Of a stretch of 64,000 nt of DNA, positions 33,121-41,381 are shown piece by piece; positions within the stretch are counted from its first letter, which is position 1, and each line of letters begins with the position of its first letter. The notes under the pieces were generated by a model that did not search any database, was not told the DNA's origin, and saw only the letters and a list, made by a program, of their open reading frames with translations. Origin of the DNA: Clostridia bacterium. GTDB taxonomy: Bacteria > Bacillota > Clostridia > Oscillospirales > CAG-272. Made by a program: the position numbers and the translations under genes. The stretch covers positions 62,001 through 126,000 of the forward strand of contig JAFVTS010000010.1 of the NCBI GenBank assembly GCA_017503105.1, in the 5' to 3' direction.

Positions 33121-34632
33121 ATGGCAGAAAATATGAACAACGCTCCCGCGCAGAACAGCACGAGCGAGCTCCAGGTCAGACGTGATAAGCTTGCCGCGCT
33201 CGTAGATGCGGGCAAGAACCCCTTTGAGATAACAAAATACGACGTTACCCATACGTCGAAGTCGGCGGTCGCGCTCTTTGAATCGAAAGAGGCGGAGCTC
33301 GGCGAGGGCGAGGAGATAAAGTTATCTCTTGCCGGTAGAATGGTCAGCCGCAGAATTATGGGCAAGGCGTCCTTCGCTCACATTCTTGACGACGAGGGCA
33401 AGATACAGCTCTACGTTTCAAGGGACGGTATAGGAGAGGACGATTACGCCGCTTTCAAGAAGTGGGACGTTGGCGACGTTATAGGTATAGAGGGCTTCCT
33501 CTTCCGCACGAGAACGGGAGAGATCTCCGTTCACGCAACGAAGGCCGTTCTCCTTGCAAAGGCTCTCCTTCCTCTTCCCGAGAAGTTCCACGGTCTTACC
33601 AATCTTGAGCAAAGATACAGACAAAGATACGTTGATCTTATCGTAAACCCTGAGGTAAAGGACACCTTCGTCAAGCGCTCGAAGATCCTTAAGGTGATCC
33701 GCGATTACCTTGATTCCAAGGGCTTCCTTGAGGTTGACACGCCCATTCTCGTTCCGCTTGAGATCGGTGCATCGGCAAGACCCTTCGTTACCCATCACAA
33801 CACCCTTGATATGGATATGTACCTCCGTATCGAAACGGAGCTTTACCTGAAGCGTCTTATCGTCGGCGGTATGAACAAGGTCTACGAGGTCGGAAGAATA
33901 TTCAGAAACGAGGGTATGGACCAGAAGCACAATCCCGAGTTTACCTCTATCGAGCTTTATCAGGCGTTCACCGATTATTACGGAATGATGGACCTTGTCG
34001 AGGAGCTTTACAAGAAGCTTGCCGTCGAGATCTGCGGCTCCACGAAGATCACCTACCAGGGCATTGAGATCGATCTCGGAAAGTGGGAGAGACTCACTAT
34101 GGTCGAGGCGGTCAAGAAGTATGCGGGCGTCGATTATTATGATTGGAAGAGCGATGAAGAGGCTCGTGCCGTGGCTAAGGAAAAGCACGTCGAAGTGCCC
34201 GAAAACGCAACACGGGGTACCGTCTTGGTCGAATTCTTCGACGCGTACGTTGAGGATAAGCTCATTCAGCCCACCTTCATCTACGACTATCCTGTTGAAA
34301 ACAGCCCCCTCGCAAAGCGCAAGCCCACCGAGCCTGCCTTCACCGAGAGATTTGAGTATTTCATCAACTGCACCGAGTACGGAAACGCCTTCTCCGAGCT
34401 CAACGATCCCATTGATCAGAAGGAGAGATTTGAGCGTCAGGTCGAGGCAAAGCGCAAAGAAGAGCCGAACTGCAACGCAGAGGTCGATTACGACTACATC
34501 ACCGCACTTGAATACGGTCTGCCCCCCACGGGCGGTCTTGGCTTCGGCGTTGACAGACTCGTAATGCTTCTGACGGACTCCGCGTCCATCCGCGACGTGC
34601 TTCTGTTCCCGACAATGAAGCCCGAGGTTTAA
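33121..34632 (+). CDS. lysS: Lysyl-tRNA synthetase (class II)
   Basis: LysS charges tRNA-Lys. The 503-residue protein has an N-terminal OB-fold anticodon-binding domain with LAGRMVSRRIMGKASFAHI. The class II core follows with motif 1 FLEVDTPILVPLEIGASARP, motif 2 FRNEGMDQKHNPEFTSIELY, and motif 3 GLPPTGGLGFGVDRLVMLL. Length and motif spacing are normal. An AAAGGAC site lies upstream. A small hairpin (33072-33096) occurs in the gap after greA. A strong terminator lies about 100 bp downstream. Confidence 0.97.
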   Translation: MAENMNNAPAQNSTSELQVRRDKLAALVDAGKNPFEITKYDVTHTSKSAVALFESKEAELGEGEEIKLSLAGRMVSRRIMGKASFAHILDDEGKIQLYVSRDGIGEDDYAAFKKWDVGDVIGIEGFLFRTRTGEISVHATKAVLLAKALLPLPEKFHGLTNLEQRYRQRYVDLIVNPEVKDTFVKRSKILKVIRDYLDSKGFLEVDTPILVPLEIGASARPFVTHHNTLDMDMYLRIETELYLKRLIVGGMNKVYEVGRIFRNEGMDQKHNPEFTSIELYQAFTDYYGMMDLVEELYKKLAVEICGSTKITYQGIEIDLGKWERLTMVEAVKKYAGVDYYDWKSDEEARAVAKEKHVEVPENATRGTVLVEFFDAYVEDKLIQPTFIYDYPVENSPLAKRKPTEPAFTERFEYFINCTEYGNAFSELNDPIDQKERFERQVEAKRKEEPNCNAEVDYDYITALEYGLPPTGGLGFGVDRLVMLLTDSASIRDVLLFPTMKPEV

Positions 34633-34728
34633 TAGCGCAAAACAGATTGCCGTATTCAGGCGTAGGCGAATAAAAATCGGGAGGTACCGCGCTTTTTTGC
34701 ACGCTGCCTCTGACTATAAAAATGATTT

Positions 34729-34764
34729 GAGGAAAACGAAGTCTAAAGCCGTTTTCCTCTTTTT
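34729..34764 (+). terminator. Terminator of greA-lysS
   Basis: GAGGAAAACG (34729-34738) pairs perfectly with CGTTTTCCTC (34750-34759) and is followed by TTTTT. Confidence 0.9.
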
Positions 34765-34836
34765 CTCGTTCACGCCCCTTTTTGCATCTTTTGTAAATTT
34801 TTATAAGGCTATTATTTACACTTATGCGCCGAGGGC

Positions 34837-34865
34837 TTGAAAAAGCTGTTGATTTGTGATAAAAT
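34837..34865 (+). promoter_or_regulatory. Promoter of the duplicated-domain membrane protein
   Basis: TTGAAA (34837-34842) and TAAAAT (34860-34865) are 17 bp apart, about 35 bp upstream of the 34899 start. Confidence 0.75.
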
Positions 34866-34898
34866 AAAGAAAAAGAAAAAGCAAAAGGTGATTTTTAA

Positions 34899-36233
34899 AT
34901 GGATGAAAAAGAAAAGAAAGAAATGAACGAAGGCGAGGGCGAAAAGCTCGGGGGCGAATTGAAGATCAGGCTCCCTGTTTCGGAAAAGCTGTCTAACTTC
35001 TGGTATCATTATAAATGGCACACCATAGTTTCCGCGTTCGTCGTTATCGTTTTCGTGGTGCTCACGGTGCAGCTTTGTTCAAGGGAGAAGTACGACGTTT
35101 TTATTCTCTACGCGGGTGACAAGGCGGTTTTGAACGTATCGGAGGACGGAAACGTTCCCGAGAGGACGAGGTTTTTGAATTCGTTTGAAAGCGTTTCGTC
35201 GGATTTTGACGGCAACGGCGAAGTAAACGTAGCGTTTAAATCCATATACAGACCCGACGAGGAAGAGATAGAGCGCAGAAAGCGCGAAAATCTTGAGCTT
35301 GCCGAGAATCAGATATTCGAGGACGGAAGATCTCTTGACGCTCTTATGGCGCAAAGCGATTATTACCTTTTGCTCCTTGACCTTGCTGTATTCAGAGAAT
35401 ACGCTGTGCGAAGCAAGATGATAGGGTCGGTCGAGCCGTATCTTCCGAGCGGATTTAAGGGCGAGCTCGTTCGTGAGGGCACGTCAGTCGGTATCTATCT
35501 TAGGGATACGGGCTTTTCCGAGTTCGAGGGGATGAGGGATCTTCCCGACGATACCGTAATTTGCATAAAATACGCGAACGCTTTCGCCTCCGAGGCTGAT
35601 GAGAAAAAGAGAGACGACGCCATAGAGGTGTTCAAGAATATCGCTTCCATACCTGCAAAGGAGCGCTTCGATCTGCAAGTGCTCTACGCGGGCGACAAAC
35701 GCCTTGACGCCGACGCTCAGGACACGGCGTTTGAAGATCTTAGAGCTGCCATCGCCGCTCTTATGACCGACGTTGACGGTGACGGACGGGTAAACGTAGG
35801 GCTCAAGAGCTTCTTCAGACCCGACGAAGAGGAGCTTGGAAGGCTTGAAGAAAGCGGGGTGCTGTTTGCCATCCCCTATCTTGAGGAGGAGGGGCGATTG
35901 CTTTCGGCGGAAATTGAGCAGGGCAAGTGTTATCTTTTGTTCCTTGATCTTGCCGTATTCCGAGAATACGCAGACAAGGACGGAGTGCTGTGCTCGGTCG
36001 GAGAATATCTGACCGACGCCTTTTCGGGCGAGCGCGTGACGAGTGGTGACGCCGTCGGCGTCTATTTGAAGGACACGGCGCTTTCCGCTGCGGTCGGCGA
36101 CGCTTTTCCCGCCGACACGGTGGTTTGCATAAGGGCGAAGAGTGCCGACGCTACCGACACGGAGGCAAAGAAATACGACGCGGCGGTCGAGCTTTTCAAA
36201 AAGATCACGGCACCCGTGCAGAACTTTATCTGA
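34899..36233 (+). CDS. Membrane protein with two tandem copies of an uncharacterised domain
   Basis: The 444-residue protein has a charged cytoplasmic N-terminus, one transmembrane helix (about 44-60), and two tandem extracellular copies of the same domain (about 65-240 and 248-435). Each copy starts with a strand reading FILYAGDK or QVLYAGDK. Each then has an EF-hand/dockerin-like loop (DFDGNGEVNV and DVDGDGRVNV), a segment SIYRPDEEE or SFFRPDEEE, the strand YYLLLLDLAVFREYA or YLLFLDLAVFREYA, and ends DTVICIKYANA or DTVVCIRAKSA. I do not recognise the family. The loops suggest calcium binding. It has its own promoter, and spoVM follows. Confidence 0.8.
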   Translation: MDEKEKKEMNEGEGEKLGGELKIRLPVSEKLSNFWYHYKWHTIVSAFVVIVFVVLTVQLCSREKYDVFILYAGDKAVLNVSEDGNVPERTRFLNSFESVSSDFDGNGEVNVAFKSIYRPDEEEIERRKRENLELAENQIFEDGRSLDALMAQSDYYLLLLDLAVFREYAVRSKMIGSVEPYLPSGFKGELVREGTSVGIYLRDTGFSEFEGMRDLPDDTVICIKYANAFASEADEKKRDDAIEVFKNIASIPAKERFDLQVLYAGDKRLDADAQDTAFEDLRAAIAALMTDVDGDGRVNVGLKSFFRPDEEELGRLEESGVLFAIPYLEEEGRLLSAEIEQGKCYLLFLDLAVFREYADKDGVLCSVGEYLTDAFSGERVTSGDAVGVYLKDTALSAAVGDAFPADTVVCIRAKSADATDTEAKKYDAAVELFKKITAPVQNFI

Positions 36234-36240
36234 CGCGGCT

Positions 36241-36248
36241 CATATAAT
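36241..36248 (+). promoter_or_regulatory. Candidate sigma-E minus-10 before spoVM
   Basis: CATATAAT resembles the sigma-E minus-10 (CATAcaaT) and lies 45 bp upstream of the spoVM start. The minus-35 is not clear. A GGGGAGACCCC hairpin follows at about 36255-36265. Confidence 0.35.
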
Positions 36249-36292
36249 GTTATAGGGGAGACCCCGTAATATTCTAAAACGGAGCTGAACGT

Positions 36293-36388
36293 ATGAAGAT
36301 AGTAGTCATAAATTCTCCAAAGGGCTTAAGGCGCATTCTCGCGCGGATATTCGGCGTGAATATCAAGAAAAAACATAAGTCGGAATAA
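36293..36388 (+). CDS. spoVM: Stage V sporulation protein M
   Basis: This 31-residue product, MKIVVINSPKGLRRILARIF plus GVNIKKKHKSE, matches the clostridial SpoVM pattern MKIVVxxSPKxLxxILRxxFGI. SpoVM is an amphipathic helix made in the mother cell. It recognises the positively curved forespore membrane and anchors SpoIVA for coat assembly. The proline at residue 9, important in B. subtilis SpoVM, is present. GGAG lies eight bases upstream of the ATG. The C-terminus is somewhat longer and more basic than usual. Confidence 0.85.
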   Translation: MKIVVINSPKGLRRILARIFGVNIKKKHKSE

Positions 36389-36409
36389 AGCCCGTCCATA
36401 AATATGAAA

Positions 36410-36446
36410 AAGAGAGCTTCGTTGCATTTGCCGCGAAAGCTCTCTT
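36410..36446. terminator. Terminator between spoVM and icd
   Basis: AAGAGAGCTT (36410-36419) pairs with AAGCTCTCTT (36437-36446). The minus-strand side is followed by TTTTT, so it mainly ends the leftward citrate-branch and GH20 transcript. Confidence 0.75.
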
Positions 36447-36458
36447 ATGTTTTAGAAA

Positions 36459-37628
36459 TTAAAGGCTTTTGAGCGTTTCCATTACGTAATCGCCAAACTC
36501 GGCGCAGGTTGCACCGCCCGGTCTTCCCGTGATGACGAGCTTCTTTTCTTCGAAGGAGCAGATGTCAAGCGCTCTTTCAAGCTTGTCGGCTCTGTCCTGA
36601 TAACCGATGTGAGAGAGGAGCATTACGCACGCGCGGAGCATAGAGCAGGGGTCTGCGTACTGCGCGCGACCTTCGTTGACCATTCTCGGCGCAGAGCCGT
36701 GGATAGCCTCGAACATAGCGTATTTCTTACCGATATTAGCGCATCCCGCCGTACCGACACCGCCTTGGAATTCAGCTGCTTCGTCGGAGATTATATCGCC
36801 GTAGAGGTTGGGGAGCAAGAGCACCTTGAAGTCGCGGCGACGCTTTTTGTCAATGAGCTTCGCCGTCATAATGTCGGCGTACCACTCGTCAGTTGTTATC
36901 TCGGGATAAAGCTCCGCAACCTTGTGGCAGTCCTCAAGGAAGTTGCCGTCCGTGGTCTTGATGACGTTTGCCTTCGTAACGAGGGAAACGCGGTCAAGTC
37001 CGTTCTTTCTCGCGTAATCGTAAGCAAGTCTTGCTATTCTGTCGGAGCCCTGCTTCGTCGTAACGGTGAAGTCGACAGCCAAGTCCTCGGTGACGTTGAA
37101 GCCCGACGAGCCGACGGCGTAGCCGCCCTCTGTATTCTCGCGGAAGATAGTCCAGTTTATTCCCTCCTCGGGCACCTTGACGGGTCTTATGTTGGCAAAG
37201 AGGTCGAGCGCCTTACGCATTGCGACGTTTGCCGACTCGATGTTGGGCATTCCTGAGCCCTTCTGAGGCGTGGTCGTGGGACCCTTCAGAATTATATCGC
37301 AAGCTTTAAGAGCTGCCATAACGTCGTCGGGAATTGCTTTAAGAGCGGCAATTCTGTTTTCGAGAGTGAGTCCGTCAATGGTGACGAAGGTGATCTTTCC
37401 GCTCTTGACAAGGTCGTCAAGAATGAATCTCAGAACTCTCTCGGCCTCTGCTGTGATCGTCGGACCGATGCCGTCGCCGCCGCAGACGCCGATCTTTATG
37501 GTTTCAAGACTTTCGTAGTCCGTGAAATCGCCCTGAGCCTTCATATCCTCAACACGGGTGAGCTGTTCTTCCAAAATCTTGCGGAATTTCGCGCAAGCCT
37601 CGTCAAGATTTTTTTCGTAATTCTTCAT
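36459..37628 (-). CDS. icd: Isocitrate dehydrogenase (isocitrate/isopropylmalate family)
   Basis: The 389-residue enzyme belongs to the beta-decarboxylating dehydrogenase family. It has GVCGGDGIGPTITAEAERVL, the substrate loop IESANVAMRKALDLFANIRP, FRENTEGGYAVG, KANVIKTTDG, LLPNLYGDIISDEAAEFQGG and the dinucleotide loop EAIHGSAPRMVNEGRA. The S-x-N pattern of the substrate loop indicates isocitrate rather than isopropylmalate. The gene lies downstream of Re-citrate synthase and aconitase in the same direction, which supports the role. It would give 2-oxoglutarate for glutamate. The coenzyme (NAD or NADP) is not certain. It is 30 bp from the GH20 genes. Confidence 0.85.
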   Translation of the reverse strand: MKNYEKNLDEACAKFRKILEEQLTRVEDMKAQGDFTDYESLETIKIGVCGGDGIGPTITAEAERVLRFILDDLVKSGKITFVTIDGLTLENRIAALKAIPDDVMAALKACDIILKGPTTTPQKGSGMPNIESANVAMRKALDLFANIRPVKVPEEGINWTIFRENTEGGYAVGSSGFNVTEDLAVDFTVTTKQGSDRIARLAYDYARKNGLDRVSLVTKANVIKTTDGNFLEDCHKVAELYPEITTDEWYADIMTAKLIDKKRRRDFKVLLLPNLYGDIISDEAAEFQGGVGTAGCANIGKKYAMFEAIHGSAPRMVNEGRAQYADPCSMLRACVMLLSHIGYQDRADKLERALDICSFEEKKLVITGRPGGATCAEFGDYVMETLKSL

Positions 37629-37658
37629 TTTTTGTAAACTATCCTTTACTTTTTGTTT

Positions 37659-39512
37659 TTAAATATTTGCTATTGGTGTTGCTATTCTACCGTATCTGTA
37701 GAAGCCCGAAAGCTCGTTGTCAAGTCTTTCGACTTTAAGCTCCTCTATTTTGTCCGAGGCTCCGTCGAGGTAATCCTTTATCAGCATTTCCGCCGTTTCG
37801 CATCTGGCGATAACTCCGCCGTAGCGCACGTCGAGGTTCGACCAGCCGACTATCTTGTTGTACGAGAACCAGCGTGCTCTGTGCGTCCGTCTTACTGCGG
37901 CGCACTTTTCGCGGAGCTTTGGCAGCTCGGTATCCGCTATTCTTGAAAGCGCTTGTCTGTCGTCTCTTTTATAAGCGGGAACGAGCTCCTCGGCTATCTT
38001 TGTCTTCAGCGCAAGGTAATCGAAAACGCGGTACGCGTGCTCGTAAAGCTCGCCCCATTTTTCGTCTTTTACGTACTCTTTTATTTTCTGTGCGCACTCG
38101 GCGTAGTGATGACTCATCGGACGTTTAAAGAGCTTTGAGTCGTAAAGCCCCTCCATTACGTCCTGCCAGAAGAGCGCCTTGCCGAAGAAACGGTCGTGGA
38201 AGGTCTTGAAGTTCTCGTCGTCGTGGCGGTTGTGGTAAAGTCCGAGGGTCGCAAAGGCATCGTAGCTTCCGCCCGTCACAGCCTCGAATCTTTCACGCAG
38301 CTTTTCTTCCGATGCATCCTTGTCGTACGCAAGCTCCGCAAAGAAGGAGATGCCGAAGAGGTTTGAGTAAAGATCGCACTCTGCGTTATCGTTTGACCAA
38401 ACGGTCACCATAGCCTGCTTTACGTTGTTTTTGCGGCAAGCCTCAAGTGAGAATTTCGTGCAATCGTAAGCGTAAAGGTACTCGGGGAAGTGCCCGTTCC
38501 AGCTCCAAAGTCCGCCCGCAAAGATGACGTTCCTGCCAAGCTCCTTATGCTTCTCCAGCATATATCCGTCGCACCTGTTCTTCTCACCGTAGTGCCAGAA
38601 GACGAGACTTATATCCTCGGGGATCTTTGCCTTTATCGACTCAGGCACGACGATGTCGGGCGCGCAATAGGTTCTTTGATCCTTTGAGCTGATGCGGAAG
38701 TACATATCGCTCCACATCATAGGCTCAAGTCCGTATTTTTTGGTGATGCCGACGAGCCTTTCCATATACTCGTTGAAGATGTCGAACGGCGGCACGTAGC
38801 CGTTTTTGTCAAGAAAGGCGCCTCGTCCCATATCCATTGCCTCGTCCATACCGATGTGTATCTTTTTGGTGCGGTAGCACGAGGAGATCTTTTTTATAAG
38901 AGCCTCAAGAAGCTCAAAGGTCTTTTCCTCTCTTGCAAGGAGCACCTCGTCGGTGTCCTTGACGGGCGTCGCCGCACCCCAGCGGAGATATTTTCCCATA
39001 TGCCCGTAGCACTCAATGCACGGGATTATCTCAATACCGTAGTCGAAAGCGTAATCGTCGATCTTGCGAAGCTCCTCCTCGGTGTATCTGCCGCGCATAT
39101 ATCCGAAGTAGGGGTAGTCCTCAAGCTCCACCGTGTCCTCGGTGTAGAGCATTGCCATACTGTAACCCATAAGAGCTAAGTAATCGGTCATTTTATGCAT
39201 AGTTTCGACAGTCGCCACAGCACAGCGCGAGGCGTCTATCATAATGCCGAGCATATCAAAGAAGCCGTCCTCATTTACGGTGAAGGAATCGGACCTCTTC
39301 GCTTTTTCGACGAGCACGCCGAGTTCACGGAAGAACTGATGCTTTTCCTTATAATATATAACGGCTTTGTTCCCCGAGAGAGAAACGCCGGGAAAATCGC
39401 GCTTTTCCGCGCTGACGGAAATTCCACCCTCGCCACACTCAAATCCAAGGAGTGCCGAGAGTCTTTTTATACCTATATCAAAGGTTTTGTCGACGGAAAA
39501 ACTCAATTTCAT
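37659..39512 (-). CDS. GH20 family exo-beta-N-acetylhexosaminidase, paralogue 1
   Basis: The 617-residue protein has no signal peptide and should be cytoplasmic. Its TIM barrel carries the GH20 motif KIHIGMDEA, with the catalytic Asp-Glu pair at residues 223-224. Also present are MLYTEDTVELEDYPYFGYMR, IIPCIECYGHMGKYL, MMWSDMYFRIS and VTVWSNDNAE. This resembles GH20C-type enzymes of streptococci, which remove terminal GlcNAc or GalNAc and use substrate assistance through the N-acetyl group. It lies 3 bp downstream of paralogue 2 and 30 bp upstream of icd. The residue after DEA is Met in this copy and Trp in the other two. Confidence 0.85.
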   Translation of the reverse strand: MKLSFSVDKTFDIGIKRLSALLGFECGEGGISVSAEKRDFPGVSLSGNKAVIYYKEKHQFFRELGVLVEKAKRSDSFTVNEDGFFDMLGIMIDASRCAVATVETMHKMTDYLALMGYSMAMLYTEDTVELEDYPYFGYMRGRYTEEELRKIDDYAFDYGIEIIPCIECYGHMGKYLRWGAATPVKDTDEVLLAREEKTFELLEALIKKISSCYRTKKIHIGMDEAMDMGRGAFLDKNGYVPPFDIFNEYMERLVGITKKYGLEPMMWSDMYFRISSKDQRTYCAPDIVVPESIKAKIPEDISLVFWHYGEKNRCDGYMLEKHKELGRNVIFAGGLWSWNGHFPEYLYAYDCTKFSLEACRKNNVKQAMVTVWSNDNAECDLYSNLFGISFFAELAYDKDASEEKLRERFEAVTGGSYDAFATLGLYHNRHDDENFKTFHDRFFGKALFWQDVMEGLYDSKLFKRPMSHHYAECAQKIKEYVKDEKWGELYEHAYRVFDYLALKTKIAEELVPAYKRDDRQALSRIADTELPKLREKCAAVRRTHRARWFSYNKIVGWSNLDVRYGGVIARCETAEMLIKDYLDGASDKIEELKVERLDNELSGFYRYGRIATPIANI

Positions 39513-39515
39513 AAT

Positions 39516-41369
39516 CTATATCACTCCCATCGCAGTAAACGTTCTTCCAAATCGGTTGATGCTCGTGTTGCTCCTTGGAAGTCTCGGCTCATCAAGCTCG
39601 GGTAAAGTTTCCACAGCCCCCGAGAGATATTCGCCGATCTGCTCCATCGCGCATTCGCATCTTGCCGCCATACCGCCGTAGCGCACGTCAAGCACACCGA
39701 AGGAGAAGGGCTTGTTGTACGACATCCACCACGCTCTGTGCGCTCGGTGCACTGCCTTCGTCCTCTCAAGAAGCAAGGGCAAGAGCGTGTCCTTTATTTC
39801 GGCAAGCGCCGCTCTGTCGCCCGCTTTGTAAGAGGGCACGAGCCGCTCGGCGATCTCGGTCTTCGTAGAAAGATACTCAAAGACGAGTGTCGCGTATTCG
39901 TAGAGCGCACGCCACTTGTCGGCCCTCTTTGCAAAGCCGCGCATCTTCTCGGCACACTCGCGGTAATGAGCGCTCATAGGGTCCTTGAAGAGCTTGTCGT
40001 CAAAGAAGCCCTCCATTATATCCTGCCAGAAGAACGCCTTACCGACGAAGCGTTCGGTGTAATCGGGATATTCCTCGCGATCGAATTTCGAATGGTAAAG
40101 CGAGAGGGTAAAGAACTCGTCGTACTCCGCACCCGTGACGAATTTGAAGCGCGCTTTCAGCCCCTCGTCACTTTCCGTGCCGTACACTCTCTCGGCAAAA
40201 TGAGAGAGAGGCAGAAGAGCGGAGAAGAGGTTGCACTCCGCGTTGTCGTCGGACCAGACCGTAGTCATAACCGTTCTGACGCCGTACTTTTTGCAAGCCG
40301 CAAGCGAGAAGTCCGTCGCCTCTTTTGCGAGGTGATATTCGGGGAAGTGCCCGTTCCAAGTCCAAACGCCGCCCGTAAAGCCGACCTCACAACCGAGGTC
40401 CATATGCTTTTTCAGCATATAGTCGTCGCACTTTCCGCCGTTGCCGTACTGCCAGAACATCAGCTTGACGTTCTTCGGTATCTTCACCTTTACCGACTCG
40501 GGCACGACGGCGTCCTCGTCGTAGTACGCTCTACCGGATTTGCTGCTGATGCGGAAGTACATATCGCTCCACATCATCGGCCGAAGACCGTATTTATCCG
40601 TGATCGCCATAAGGCGGTCCATATATTCGTTGAAGATGTCAAACGGCGGCACGTAGCCGTTTCTGTCAAGAAAGACGCCTCGTCCCATATCCCACGCTTC
40701 GTCCATACCGACGTGTATCTTTTTTGAGCGGAAGCACGAGGACACGGAGCCTATCCATTCGTCGAGCAGGCGGAAGGTCTCTTCTTCTCTTGCGAGGAGT
40801 ACCTCGGCGGTGTCCTTGACAGGCGCTGCCGCCTCCCACATAAGATACTTGCCCATATGCCCGTAGCACTCAATACAGGGTATCATTTCGATGCCGTATG
40901 CGTAGGCGTAATCGTCTATTTCGCGAAGCTCCTCGTGGGTGTATCTGCCCCTCATATATCCGAAGTAAGGACGGCTCTTTATCTCCACCGTGTCCTCGGT
41001 ATAGAGCATCATAAAGCCGTAGCCCATAGCGGCAAGGTAGTCGAGCATACGCTTAACCGTATCGACCGTCGCAACGGCTCCGCGCGAGGCGTCGAGCATA
41101 AAGCCGGGTGCGTCAAAATCGTCAGGCTCCGTGACGTCAAAGCAGTCGCTTTTCGCACAGTTTTCCAAAAGCACGCAAAGCTCGCGGAAGAACTCGGGCT
41201 TTTCCTTATAGTATATAACGGCGTTTTTGGCATTTAAACTAACGCCTCTTTTTCCGCCCTTTTCCGCCGTGACGGAAATTCCGCCCTCGCAGATCTCAAA
41301 GCCGTAGAGCTCCGAGAATCTTTTTATTCCCTCGTCAAAGGTTTTATCAACGTTGAACCGAAGTTTCAT
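39516..41369 (-). CDS. GH20 family exo-beta-N-acetylhexosaminidase, paralogue 2
   Basis: This copy is also 617 residues and aligns end to end with its neighbours. It carries KIHVGMDEAWDMGRGVFLDR with the catalytic Asp-Glu pair, YTEDTVEIKSRPYFGYMRGR, MMWSDMYFRISSKSG and VTTVWSDDNAECNLFS. The middle copy diverges most around residues 300-420, the region that shapes the far side of the active site. Different substrate preferences are therefore likely. There is no signal peptide. It is 12 bp from paralogue 3. Confidence 0.85.
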   Translation of the reverse strand: MKLRFNVDKTFDEGIKRFSELYGFEICEGGISVTAEKGGKRGVSLNAKNAVIYYKEKPEFFRELCVLLENCAKSDCFDVTEPDDFDAPGFMLDASRGAVATVDTVKRMLDYLAAMGYGFMMLYTEDTVEIKSRPYFGYMRGRYTHEELREIDDYAYAYGIEMIPCIECYGHMGKYLMWEAAAPVKDTAEVLLAREEETFRLLDEWIGSVSSCFRSKKIHVGMDEAWDMGRGVFLDRNGYVPPFDIFNEYMDRLMAITDKYGLRPMMWSDMYFRISSKSGRAYYDEDAVVPESVKVKIPKNVKLMFWQYGNGGKCDDYMLKKHMDLGCEVGFTGGVWTWNGHFPEYHLAKEATDFSLAACKKYGVRTVMTTVWSDDNAECNLFSALLPLSHFAERVYGTESDEGLKARFKFVTGAEYDEFFTLSLYHSKFDREEYPDYTERFVGKAFFWQDIMEGFFDDKLFKDPMSAHYRECAEKMRGFAKRADKWRALYEYATLVFEYLSTKTEIAERLVPSYKAGDRAALAEIKDTLLPLLLERTKAVHRAHRAWWMSYNKPFSFGVLDVRYGGMAARCECAMEQIGEYLSGAVETLPELDEPRLPRSNTSINRFGRTFTAMGVI

Positions 41370-41381
41370 AAAACTACCCCC

